NCBI GenBank assembly: GCA_040143965.1
Contig: JASJQH010000203.1
Coordinates: forward strand, 1-21,480
Length of the DNA: 21,480 nt
Source of the DNA: Basidiobolus ranarum
Lineage: Eukaryota > Basidiobolomycota > Basidiobolomycetes > Basidiobolales
Direction of reading: 5' to 3'
Shown: positions 1 to 12,384 of the stretch, piece after piece
Layout of the letters: each line of letters opens with the position of its first letter
Position numbering within the stretch: position 1 is the first letter of the stretch
The notes under the pieces: model-generated
Told to the model about the DNA's origin: nothing
Databases searched by the model: none
Seen by the model: only the letters and a program-made list of their open reading frames with translations
Program-made: the position numbers and the translations under genes

Positions 1-600
1 AGGATAAGAATAAGGTGCAGCTTTGGATTGTGCTAAGGCTCAAAGCTTTTTCAATAGAGGGAAGGGTTGCTTATATAAAGAAACAGCTTAGAATAAATGC
101 TATGAATTGGTGGCTGAGAATAAATGCTATGAGTGGGTGGCTTAGCATCAAAGTGCCAATAAGATCACTAATATAGAAGCTGCAGCTTTGAAACTTTGAA
201 CATATTAGCATCAAGTACTGTTGCAGCTCTGTGCAAAATTTGAAGTGAATCATTGGCTAGTTCAAAAGTTAGCACTAATTTTGTGAGCATCTTGAGGTCC
301 TGAATTCCTGTGTTCTGAATATATGCTAGTGTTGATTTTTGTGTTGGCAAATTTGAAATGATTGTAGCTCCACCAGGAATTGATCAAATCTTATGATTCT
401 TGCATGGTTGCAAAGCTCTAATTCTGGAGTTTATTATTGCAGCTTGAACTACTGTAATAAATTAAGTATTGATGTAACTATGGGCAATCAAATATACTTG
501 TTCTTTTTCTTGATCTGTAAAATATTATAAGATAGCAATAGATAATTTTCTTTCTACTTATAACATGCAATATACAATTGGAATATTTCCAACACTACAA
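1..600. other. Gene-free AT-rich stretch
   Basis: No coding region can be supported. Short open frames here lack any recognisable motif. The stretch holds a 27-bp tandem repeat near its left end and several scattered copies of a short GCAGCTTTG/GCAGCTCTG-like word (about 18, 180, 222 and 437). It lies directly upstream of the first recognisable Copia codons and could be degraded internal sequence of that element, but nothing readable supports this. Confidence 0.5.
87..145. repeat. 27-bp tandem repeat, about 2.2 copies
   Basis: Two adjacent 27-base units (87-113 and 114-140) differ at only three positions, and a partial third unit begins at 141. Because 27 is a multiple of three, the minus-strand frame across it repeats a nine-residue word, but that frame shows no sign of being a gene. 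Confidence 0.75.
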
Positions 601-602
601 CA

Positions 603-1453
603 TACTATCTTGGAATCCAAATTAAGGTAGATAGAACTACCAAAACAATAACTTTAAACCAGTCTAAGTAGATCCTAGATATACTAAAGAAGTTTAAAAT
701 GGAAGAAAATAATCCAGTATCTACCCCAATAGAGACAAATCTTAACTTGGCCAAAAATGGCTCAAACCAGATGTTTTTGGATTCAAATAAAAGCCAGATA
801 TTTCCTTATTAATCCATGTTTGGTAGTTTGATGTATAGCATGGTTGGAACACAGCCAGATATTGCATATTCAGTGGGAGTTATGTGCAATATCTTCAAAT
901 TCATGGATCTGTTCAAATCATAGCAGTTAAGTGGACTTTCAGATATTTGAAAGGTCCTGTGGATCTGTGATTAAAATACACATATCCTGGATCAAATTTT
1001 GATCTGACGGCATATTCAGATGCAAGTTGGGGAAGAGATATTGAAGACAGGAGACGTACAACAGGATACTTATTTCTTTGCTATAATGGAGCTATATCTT
1101 GGAATTCAAAGAAACAACCTACCATAACACTTTCAACAACAGAAGCTGAATACATGACTGCCTGAAAAGCAACAATAGAAGCAATATGGTTATGAAAACT
1201 CTTAACAGATTTAGGTTATTCTCAAAAGTCACTAACTACAATATTTCAAGATAATCAAAGTTGCATCAAATTAGCTAAAGATCCCATGTTTCACAATAGA
1301 AGTAGAAGTATAGATAGTAAGCATCACTTCATTAGAGAGACAATAGAGAATAAGTTTACTGACTTAACTTATTGCTCTACAGAAGATATGGCTGCTGATA
1401 TATTAACCAAACCATTAGCTAGACAGAAATTTGAGAAATTTAGACCTTTATGA
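603..1453 (+). pseudogene. Degenerate Ty1/Copia retrotransposon pol: reverse transcriptase C-terminus and RNase H
   Basis: This is the 3' end of a Copia polyprotein gene. The first part reads YLGIQIKVDRTTKTITL, then ILDILKKFKM and NPVSTPIETNL, the typical connection after the reverse transcriptase palm. GSLMYSMVGTQPDIAYSVG follows (about 811-880). From about 925 a second frame encodes RNase H with its acidic residues readable: Asp in AYSDASWG, Glu in STTEAEY and Asp in QDNQS. The end is the usual DILTKPLARQKFE. It is dead: in-frame stops occur near 684, 810, 967, 1162 and 1192, and a frameshift lies near 920. Gag, protease, integrase and the reverse transcriptase active site are not recognisable, so only the 3' part remains. 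The family call is secure; the exact left edge is not. Confidence 0.92.
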
Positions 1454-1477
1454 GGATTAGTTTATATGACTATTTAG

Positions 1478-1488
1478 TTGAGGGAGAG
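1478..1488 (+). other. Polypurine tract of the Copia element
   Basis: A purine-rich run (GTTGAGGGAGAG region) directly precedes the TGTT that opens the LTR. It sits 25 bases after the pol stop, where the plus-strand primer of an LTR retrotransposon is expected. Confidence 0.65.
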
Positions 1489-2074
1489 TGTTGAGATTAG
1501 CATTGCCTAAACACCTATATAGTCATATATAACTTAGTACTTAGTTATCTTATATTACATTTAGATATTATCGGTTATTCTCAATTGGAGCTTACTTAGA
1601 ATATCTTTACCAACTCAGAAGTTTGCAGATATGTAGATTCTTCAAACTTGTGCTAGAAGCCCCAAACTTTCCACACATGTTCCTGGGACCTTCCCTGACA
1701 TATTGTACATGTTAGTTTGCTTACATCTTGACAAAACTATATATGTCAACTTTCTACTCAATAAATCAATAGGTGAAAACCGCTAATTCCTCAAATTCTC
1801 CAAACCACTTCCAACAGGCTTCCAAATACTTTAACATTTACTTGGAATATTTTTACCAACTTATAAGTTCTCAGATATATAGATTTTTCAAACTTGTGCT
1901 AGAAGCCCCAAACTTTGCACACATGTTCCTGGGACCTTCCTTAACACATTCTGCATGTTAGTGTGCTTACATCTCAACAAAACAATAAATGTCAACTGAA
2001 TACTCAATAGGTGAAAGCCACTAACTTCTGTAATTCTCTAAACCACTTCCAACAGGCTCCCAAATACTTTAACA
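1489..2074 (+). mobile_element. 3' LTR of the Copia element, expanded by an internal duplication
   Basis: The segment opens with TGTTGA directly after the polypurine tract and ends with TTTAACA, giving the TGTT...AACA short inverted ends usual for an LTR. A second, inverted copy at 2229-2558 matches it along its length, which confirms both edges. That other copy is about 330 bp, while this one is 586 bp; the excess is explained by the 246-bp tandem duplication inside it. No matching upstream LTR is visible in the window. Confidence 0.8.
1592..2074. repeat. 246-bp tandem duplication inside the LTR
   Basis: Unit one runs from about 1592 to 1837 and unit two from about 1838 to the LTR end. Landmarks recur exactly 246 bases apart: TTACTT at 1592 and 1838, and TCCTGGGACCTTCC at 1681 and 1927. 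The units differ at a moderate number of scattered positions, so the duplication is not very recent. The inverted LTR at 2229-2558 has only one unit. Confidence 0.85.
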
Positions 2075-2175
2075 CTGGCTTGATCAATATCAATCACAAT
2101 TACTTTAATATATCCAGCCAAGGTCTAATAAATCCTGGCACAATGGAACAAGTCCTGTATATTTGTCCTTTCACC

Positions 2176-2211
2176 AGTTCCTCTAAGCATGGCTTTAACT
2201 TTAGAGGAACT
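2176..2211. repeat. Perfect 11-bp inverted repeat (hairpin)
   Basis: AGTTCCTCTAA at 2176-2186 is followed after 14 bases by its exact reverse complement at 2201-2211. It lies between the two LTR copies, just outside the TG edge of the inverted one. The palindrome has no obvious termination or coding role. Confidence 0.75.
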
Positions 2212-2228
2212 ATATGCTATCAGTTTAT

Positions 2229-2558
2229 TGTTAAAGCATTTTGAGAGCCTGTTGGAAGTGGTTTGGAGAAATAAAGAAATTGGTGGTTTGCACTTATTGA
2301 TTTATCAAGTTGAAAGTTGGCAGTTATAGTTGTGTCAAGATGTAAACAAACTAACATGCGGAATGTGTTAAGAAAGGTCTCACAAATATATGTGTAAAGT
2401 TTGAGGCTTTGAGCACAAGTTATCAAAATCTTTTTATCTTTAAACTTGTTAGTAAATTCCTCTTGAGAATAATGGGTGAAATCTTACTCCAATATAGGAT
2501 AACTAAATACTAAGCTATTTATGACTATATTGGTGTTTAAGTAATGCTAATTTCAATA
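2229..2558 (-). mobile_element. Solo LTR, inverted copy of the Copia LTR
   Basis: Read on the minus strand, this segment follows the LTR at 1489-2074 from beginning (TATTGAAATTAGCATT, compare TGTTGAGATTAGCATT) to end (CTTTAACA). It has a single copy of the unit that is doubled in the other LTR. The flanks are TTTAT (2224-2228) and TCTAT (2559-2563), a possible worn 5-bp target-site duplication. No coding sequence is attached, so it is most simply a solo LTR left by recombination. The first dinucleotide has decayed from TG to TA. Confidence 0.75.
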
Positions 2559-2841
2559 TCTATTGCTTACATCAGAACAAAATCAGAATTAGATATTAAG
2601 TAGGAGATTGCTCAACTCCTAACAGCTTCTTTCTTTAAGTCTGTTATTGTACCAAACGAAGATTACACTACCATGGTGCATGTTCATTCTCCTACAATTT
2701 ACTAATGAATGGACTCTTATTTAATCATTGATATTTTATACATTCCAGCATCAAGTATATTCCTATTGAATCACTTGTATTGAACATGTTTAGAATAATA
2801 AGCCATCATATGCAACTGTGTTGCCGTTAAGTAGCCTAGTG

Positions 2842-4088
2842 TTACTGATTAGAGTTGAAAACCAAGGCATTAGGAGTTGTTCCTGTCAATCCGGTAAGCA
2901 CATTCTTTGTTGCTCTGGAAACGAGAGCAGAGTATGCAGCTGCAGGCGTGTCAAGACCACCTTGAGAGAAGTAAATTGCTGCAACTCCAGCAACATGAGC
3001 ACTGGCCATACTTGATCCGGGGAGTACCTTGCTAGCTGATGGACCTCCAATCCAAGCTGACTTGATGTCCTGTCCAGGCGCAAATAACTTAATACACGGC
3101 CCATAGCTGCTTGAACTAGACACACTATCATTGGCAGTGCTAGCTCCGACAGCAAATGCCAAAGCAGCATTGGCTGGAGAAGTGTTGCAGGCATCTTGAT
3201 TCCCATTACCAGCTGCTACAATGAAAGTCACTCCAGCGTTGACTGCGGCATTGACAGCTTGCTTCAGTGCCTCACTATTGCCACCACCAAGTGACATATT
3301 TGCAATACTCTTGCGGCCACTGGCTATAGCCTGCTGTGCTACCCAGTTGATCCCGGAGATTACGGCCGAGGTAGTGCCACTGCCACTTCCGCTGAGTACC
3401 TTGACCCCGATAAGCTTCACCTTCTTGGCCACACCGTAACTGGTACCACCTATTATTCCAGCAACGTGGGTTCCATGTCCATTAAGATCATCAGCAGCCT
3501 CACCATTGATAAAACTGATTGGAAGCGATGCTCTGCCCTGAAATTCTGAGTGATTGACGTAGATTCCAGTGTCAATGACATATACATCTACTCCTTCACC
3601 AGCTGAATCTGGGTAATGGTATGGAGCACTGAGATTCGACGCACGTTGAGAGATTCTTGGGAGGCCCCAACTTGGTGGACTGAGCTGGATTCCAGAGGTG
3701 GTGAATACCTGCTCAGCCTCAACATACTCAATATTTTCATTGGCCTTGAGCTCGCTGACGAACGCTTCGCTGAATATACCAGTGTAAGCATTGAAATTTT
3801 TCAGAGAGAATTTGGTTTTGAGCTCATTTTTTATGGAATTAGTACCACTGCGTCCACGGTTGTATTGGTCAAGTTTTGCTTTCAGGAATTGATTGACTAC
3901 AACAGCGGTTAAAGATATGTTAGTGCTACTTTCTTCTAATCATCTAATGATATATCCTTACCCTCGTTAGAGTTAGCACTCTCTTTAATCTTGACAATAT
4001 AGCGGTTAGCTATGTCAAGATTCTGAGCTTCTGTAATGGATATGGTTAGGAAAACTGCAAGCAGTGTAAAAGTTGGAAAATTGACCAT
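2842..4088 (-). CDS. Secreted subtilisin-like serine protease (S8, proteinase K type)
   Basis: Exons 4088-3962 and 3896-2842 are joined across a 65-nt intron (GTAAGG donor, CTAAC branch site, GTTGTAG acceptor) and give 393 residues in one frame. Residues 1-21 form a signal peptide ending ITEA. Residues about 28-108 are an inhibitor I9 propeptide beginning RYIVKIKE. The peptidase domain follows: catalytic Asp151 in VIDTGIY, His183 in GHGTHVAG, oxyanion Asn273 in AAGNGN and Ser338 in GSSMASAH, so the triad is complete. Fungal homologues are secreted endoproteases used in nutrition, often against protein-rich or host surfaces. The serine motif is slightly unusual, with Ser for Thr and Ala for Pro compared with GTSMASPH. 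The ATG is the first one in frame with the signal peptide. The gene appears intact. Confidence 0.95.
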
Positions 4089-4608
4089 ATTCGAGAAGTA
4101 TATGGGAGAGATTTATATTTAAGACGGCATGACTGCTGGATTTTATACGTTGCAGATAGCTCACAAACTTTCCCACCCTACAAACCTATACTTCACACTC
4201 AGCGTAAAGACATCATTCCTCTAGCCTACTTCAATTTCTTTATCTAGAGCCCTCTTTTCAAACAATAACTTGTAGTAGACTCGGTATGCTTCCTCTATAT
4301 CCTGATGTTCGGGTCAATCATTTCTAAATTGGTTGAACACTCTCATAATCTTCCCAGGAAAGATAGCAGAACGAGTTTCAATAGAAATGTGAGTATTTTG
4401 GAAATCTCGATATTTCCTGTAAAGTGACTAACAAATAGGTTTAGCATTGCTGCAGTATATATAAATATGGTATTCTGGTCTTCGTTAGTAATATTTACCA
4501 TAGTTGTCGAATTCTATGACTAAGCGATTAATCCAATGTTTCATATCCGTACCTATGATCAGAATCATAAAGCAATTAATTCAATGTTTCATATCGAACA
4601 CTCACAAT
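4089..4608. other. Upstream region of the protease gene and spacer
   Basis: No gene is supported. An AAATATAAAT element at 4111-4120, read toward the protease, could be its TATA box. It is unusually close (about 23 bases) to the ATG, which would mean a very short leader. A 26-bp word is repeated at about 4522-4547 and 4570-4595, 48 bases apart with few differences, just before the duplicated dioxygenase fragment. Confidence 0.5.
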
Positions 4609-4803
4609 GACACTTTGTGGTCCAACTTGTATACTCTCTATGACAAACTAAGCCCAGAGTTCAAGGCTTTCCTAGAAAAGCTCACAGCAATCCACAGCGG
4701 TGGTGTTTTCATCAAGCTTGCTGAACTTTCAGGTAAACCGCTGACAAGAGAGATCCCAACTCACACCGAGCATCCATTAGTCTGGACAAATCCAATGACG
4801 AAT
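4609..4803 (+). pseudogene. Truncated, inverted duplicate of the TauD-family dioxygenase gene
   Basis: These 195 bases align without a gap to 5792-5986 read on the minus strand and differ at 7 positions by my count (about 96% identity). They encode the equivalent of residues 171-235 of the dioxygenase at 5447-6496, from DTLWSN to the TN of the substrate-binding half. The iron ligands, start and C-terminus are all absent. The surrounding open frame (4504-4818) only happens to stay open and could not make a working enzyme. The Trp in LVWTNP, where the neighbour has Arg, could mean the fragment came from another paralogue rather than from this exact gene. Confidence 0.9.
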
Positions 4804-4818
4804 GTACGTTTTATCTAA

Positions 4819-5446
4819 GCAGTAATTCTACTCTTTAGCTTGAGTTATTCTAATAAATTAATAATTAAGTTGATACTACGACAAAGTAAACCTTTTACAG
4901 CGCAAGTGATATTCACAAAGTTTGGGTTACTATTCAGTATAATATAAATGAATTCAATCACTCAAAGCAATAAAGAGCAATATATTGCAGTTTGTTAGAT
5001 CTTTTATAAAGTAATATACGCTGCATCAAAAACATAGCACTATCATAAGAGTACATGATATCATGCAAGTGTTTGTTCACTCTGCACGCCTCTAATTTCA
5101 GGTGGACCATACATCTTCAAATAAATCGGCACTTCAACAAGCATAGAGTAACATTTCTAAGCGCTATTTCTCAATTAAAGAATATAACGGTATTTTACTT
5201 AGGCTATCTAACAATAGGATGGTTTTGTGATGATTAGAGTAAACATTGGTCAACCACTAGTCCGCTTAGACTGACTATCGATATCATAATTCTGAACAAG
5301 ATAGGGTTGGGGTTGGGGTTTCGATATGTTCATATATTATTTTGAAATATCAAGTTTCAAGTATTTATTGAGGTGAGATAATGCAAGTAGTTAATGATTT
5401 ATTGAGATTAGAAATAGTTTACTCCGCGTTATATTCTTAAATGGAA
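4819..5446. other. AT-rich intergenic region
   Basis: No gene is supported; the open frame at 5055-5237 has no recognisable features. The one notable element is a short G-rich run at 5304-5320 made of GGG TT GGGG TT GGGG. The right part would contain the 3' untranslated region of the dioxygenase gene. Confidence 0.5.
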
Positions 5447-6496
5447 CTATTGCGTAAGTTGATCCAACTTGAGCTTCTCTAACAAAGCTTCAATTTGAGG
5501 TGCTTTAACTTCGGCTTCAGTGGTACTATTAGGATTAAAATAGGGTCTCTCGCCTACAACTGTGACACGCTCTCCATATCTGAGGTATGGATAGTAGTCA
5601 AAGGTGGCATTATGCTGGGTACTGCGATTATCCCAAATCGCTACTGAATTAGCAGTCCAGGTCCAGCGCACTTGTGCTTCGTGTGTGCGTTGAAGATGCT
5701 TGAACAGGAAATCAAGAATAACATCCGATTCTACTGGAGTGAGTTCTTTGATTGATTTGGTGAAGACTGCATTGGCAAATAATCCTTTCTGATTGGTCAG
5801 TGGATTTGTGCGGACTAATGGATGCTCGGTGTGAGTTGGGATCTCTCTTGTCAGCGGTTTACCTGAAAGTTCAGCAAGCTTGATGAAAACACCACCGCTG
5901 TGGATTGCTGTGAGCTTTTCTAGGAAAGCCTTGAACTCTGGGCTTAGTTTGTCATAGAGAGCATATGAGTTGGACCACAAAGTGTCTCCCCCAGTTACCG
6001 GAACTTGTTTCAGCTGGAGGATGGAGAATGAGGCTGGACGCTCCTCAAATGAGATATCAGTGTGCCAATATCCATTGCGATAGAGCCCATCCACGGAAGC
6101 ATGGGTTTTTCCAGCTCCAGATGGGATCACAATTTCAGGATGGGAATCGGGAGTTGGAATGAATGGATGAATATGGAGCTCACCCAGTCGTCGACCAAAG
6201 GCCACTTCATCCTCCTGACTAAACTCCTGTCCACGGAAGAATACAACACCACGCTCAGCAGCTAGTGCTAAGAGATCCTCAAGTTGAGCGTCTGTCAGCT
6301 TGGCTAGTTGTAAGCCTTCAATTTCAGTCCCAATGGAGGAAGTCAGATCTGTACGTTTAGTTGCCACATCCAACAAGTTCTTATATTCTGGGTGAGCATT
6401 GAATCCTTGGATATATTTAGGGTTGCGATACTCGTTGAAAGAGCTGTTGGAGATATTGTCGGTGGAAGTAGTGTTCTCTTGGTTAGTGACAGTCAT
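5447..6496 (-). CDS. TauD/TfdA-family Fe(II)/2-oxoglutarate dioxygenase (sulfonate dioxygenase-like)
   Basis: This is an intronless 349-residue protein. Members of this family use Fe(II), O2 and 2-oxoglutarate to oxidise substrates such as taurine and other sulfonates (yeast Jlp1) or aryloxyalkanoates, often releasing sulfite as a sulfur source. The iron-binding motif is readable: His145 and Asp147 in YWHTDISF and the distal His295 in RSTQHNA. Arg310 in LRYGERV is placed to bind the 2-oxoglutarate carboxylate. RTNPLTN and GLFAN around 229-242 are also family-typical. The length fits fungal homologues, and no signal peptide is seen, so it is probably cytosolic. The substrate cannot be told from the sequence. 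A near-identical fragment of its middle lies in inverted orientation about 1 kb downstream. Confidence 0.93.
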   Translation of the reverse strand: MTVTNQENTTSTDNISNSSFNEYRNPKYIQGFNAHPEYKNLLDVATKRTDLTSSIGTEIEGLQLAKLTDAQLEDLLALAAERGVVFFRGQEFSQEDEVAFGRRLGELHIHPFIPTPDSHPEIVIPSGAGKTHASVDGLYRNGYWHTDISFEERPASFSILQLKQVPVTGGDTLWSNSYALYDKLSPEFKAFLEKLTAIHSGGVFIKLAELSGKPLTREIPTHTEHPLVRTNPLTNQKGLFANAVFTKSIKELTPVESDVILDFLFKHLQRTHEAQVRWTWTANSVAIWDNRSTQHNATFDYYPYLRYGERVTVVGERPYFNPNSTTEAEVKAPQIEALLEKLKLDQLTQ

Positions 6497-6555
6497 AGTG
6501 CTTAAGAAGTAGATAGTAAAACTTGGTTGATAATGAGAAACTCAGCGTTAGTCCG

Positions 6556-6564
6556 TATATATAC
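6556..6564 (-). promoter_or_regulatory. Candidate TATA box of the dioxygenase gene
   Basis: GTATATATAC is read toward the gene, about 60 bases before its ATG, a spacing that allows a normal TATA-directed start and a leader of about 30 nt. Confidence 0.5.
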
Positions 6565-7175
6565 TCGGCCATGGAATAATGCGGAGGGTGTCGCCATTAT
6601 TCGAGATATTGTCACAATCGTACTCAACTGTCACATCATCGTCTTTCGTATACAAGATTCAATTCAATCCGATTTTTAAGTTGCAGTAGTTTGTTGGTGC
6701 CTACAATGAATCTAGTGATATAATTGGCTTATTGGGGTTGGGTGCAATGCTAACCGGATACCACAATCTAGTTGTAGATATAATTAGGTGATCATCGAGG
6801 TGAATTAGGATATCATTACTGTGACCTGAAGAAACCTGATTTAGACACCTGATTTATATTCTAGACTGGGATATGCATTTTATATACAATGTCGAAGATG
6901 CTATTGCAGTCACTGATAAACTAGCTAATGAAATGTTTAAACAGTTGGTTTATTTATGATAAAATACTCTTCTAAAGTCATTGAACGTACAGTCAGTATA
7001 GGAGATAGTGTTCATAAAGGTGATATACTCTATATAGTATACACAAGAACTCCATCTAGTATATACGCTACTAAGATAGTTGCGAGAACACAGTTAATTC
7101 AAAAGATAGTTGTGGGAACGCAGCATGCTAACTATATGGAATGACATCGAGCTAATGTACAACGATAAAGAAGTC
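6565..7175. other. AT-rich region without a gene
   Basis: No gene is supported. The open frame at 6956-7144 has no recognisable motif. A 21-base word (AAGATAGTTG then GAAC and CAG) is repeated imperfectly at 7073-7093 and 7103-7123, 30 bases apart. The left part presumably contains the upstream control region of the dioxygenase. The right part may contain unreadable 5' sequence of the Fanzor-like relic that follows. Confidence 0.45.
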
Positions 7176-8357
7176 TTTTTGTTATTGATCTCACATCAAA
7201 GGTAATGAAACCACAAGGAAAAAGCAAGTCAATGAAGTTTAGATGTATGATATACACTGAGGGTGTATGTGTGTTGGTGTTAAAGCAAAACCACAATACA
7301 AAGAAGAAGGGTGGTAGTGATGCAAAATCAAAGTCTCTTGCTTCAAAAGAAGAGTTTCAGTATGAGAAGAGTTGAAGGCTGGTGTTGGCAAATGTGCGAT
7401 AATTGATCCTGGATGTCACAATTTGCTATACTGTATGCACAAAGAAAGTACTGCTGAAAACAAAATGATTTACTGATATACAAGCAACCAAAAAGTAGTT
7501 GAAACAAAATACAGAAAATTTAGGAAGCTCAGAGAGAACTTTAAGACAGACCAAGTCATCACAGCTGAGTGATCCCTATCACATTTGAAATCTTCAACTG
7601 CCAACAAAGACAAGTTTGTCAGGTATCTTCAAGAAAAAGTCAAAGTCACTCCAGTCATGAGAACATATTACTCAAATGAAGATCACCCTGCAGGAGAAGA
7701 CTGGTGTACCAGCGGTTTGTTACCTTTTAGAAAAATGAAGCTCTCAAGTTTCATTAACCAACTATAATCAGACAAACAGCTTGCCAAGAATCTTTGAGAG
7801 AAGTTTGGGAAGGATACTATATTAATACATGGTGACTGGTCAGCTGGGAAGGAAAGTATCATTTGCCCAATAGAGGCGTTGGAATGAGAAAAATGATAGC
7901 CAAAGAAGGCTTCCAGCTATACCTCCTTGACGAGTTTAAAATTTCAAGCCTGTGCTACTTGCAAGAACAGTGAACTGCAAAAGTTTCAAAAAGCACAGAA
8001 TCTTAGACCATACAAAAGAGAAAAGTATCCTATTGTGGCCTTTTAAAGTAAACGCTTTTTATATGCAAGTAAAAAATTCCAACCTAATTTCTGTTCATGT
8101 GCCAAAACCAACAGTGTTTAAAAGTTGTGGCCAATACTACTGAAGATTCTCCCTTTCATCTTTGGAATCGTGACCTGGCTGCTACTTTAAACTTTAGACA
8201 TATCCTTTTTAACTTGCGCTCAAATGGGGAAAGACATGAAGGTTTTTGCAGATTGAACGAGCCTCTCTCCACTGGGTATAAAAGAAAGGGTATCTCGTCA
8301 GCTAGCAGCCAACCAACGAAAAAAGCAAATAATCCTGTGTGGTTATCGCTACACTAA
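7176..8357 (+). pseudogene. Decayed Fanzor-type (eukaryotic TnpB-related) RNA-guided nuclease gene
   Basis: Fanzors are eukaryotic relatives of transposon TnpB proteins that cut DNA with a RuvC fold guided by an omega RNA. Pieces appear in family order across several frames: MKFRCMIYTEGV (about 7235-7270), RuvC-I in CAIIDPGCHNLLYC (Asp at 7405-7407), FRKMKLSSFINQL (about 7728-7764), HGDWSAGKE (about 7828-7854), RGVGMRKM and then RuvC-II in LYLLDEFKISSLCY (Glu at 7932-7934), a zinc-ribbon remnant CQNQQC, and RuvC-III in LWNRDLAATLNFRHIL (Asp at 8172-8174) with NGERHEGFCR. In-frame stops (7474, 7570, 7765, 7795) and frameshifts near 7380, 7860 and 7970-8100 show it is dead, although all three catalytic acids remain. 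Only about 390 codons are recognisable, so the N-terminus is missing or unreadable. Family assignment rests on motif recall, not a search. Confidence 0.8.
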
Positions 8358-8626
8358 ACACAATCGATATACTAAACATTTGATACAAAGTAAGTTTCTT
8401 TTACCATTAGTCCTCACTTATCTCCAATTTATTTTATGAAATGTCTAATTGATTTTTTTAATTCATCTAGATTAAGCACTGTAGGAATTATGATCACAGG
8501 GGATGAGCTCAACTTTGATGCAATCATTCAGGAATTCGTTTAGAACGTATCACAATTCGAGAACCAACTCATAGTAGTGCTTACATTAAAGAACTAAAAG
8601 ACAGTGGCTCATTAAGGCTGTATAAT

Positions 8627-12085
<3,459 letters not shown>

Positions 12086-12384
12086 AGAGTGACTTTCACT
12101 CGCCTCTACAATGCTGTTCGTTTTGACCAAGAGAATTACCCAGCCACTTCCCAACCGATTGCCCACTCCTCTGCTACTATTTATTACGCAGCATTAGTAG
12201 TAGCATATACATATAGTTCTAATAAAGAACTTATTATATTATCCGGTTTCTAATTTCGCGTTTTTATAATCGTGAATCCTAATTAGGATTTGCTTACTTT
12301 GGGTAAAAAATATGATATTGAGGGATGCTTTTTTAGTAGTAATTTCCTTCTTTCCATTACAAGTTGTTTCGTAGTGTAGAAAAC
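12086..12384. other. Spacer between cullin and PIG-X genes, with poly(A) signal
   Basis: AATAAA at 12222-12227 lies 137 bases after the cullin stop, inside a small AGTTC...GAACT hairpin, and is the likely polyadenylation signal. A short frame from ATG 12312 encodes a hydrophobic stretch (FLVVISFFPLQVV) that resembles a signal sequence. It hits a stop and is one base out of phase with the PIG-X frame that follows. Confidence 0.55.

Noticed and set aside
87-145. Short tandem repeats considered as a CRISPR array
   Set aside because: Units are directly adjacent with no spacers, and the same holds for 18723-18816; the genome is eukaryotic.
3616-3912. 98-codon plus-strand frame
   Set aside because: It is antisense to the protease propeptide and catalytic domain.
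6956-7144. 62-codon frame with a lysine/valine-rich sequence
   Set aside because: A biotinyl/lipoyl-like reading (SIGDSVHKGDILY) was considered because of the GDxVxKGD pattern, but the domain is incomplete, no lysine motif follows, and the frame ends quickly.
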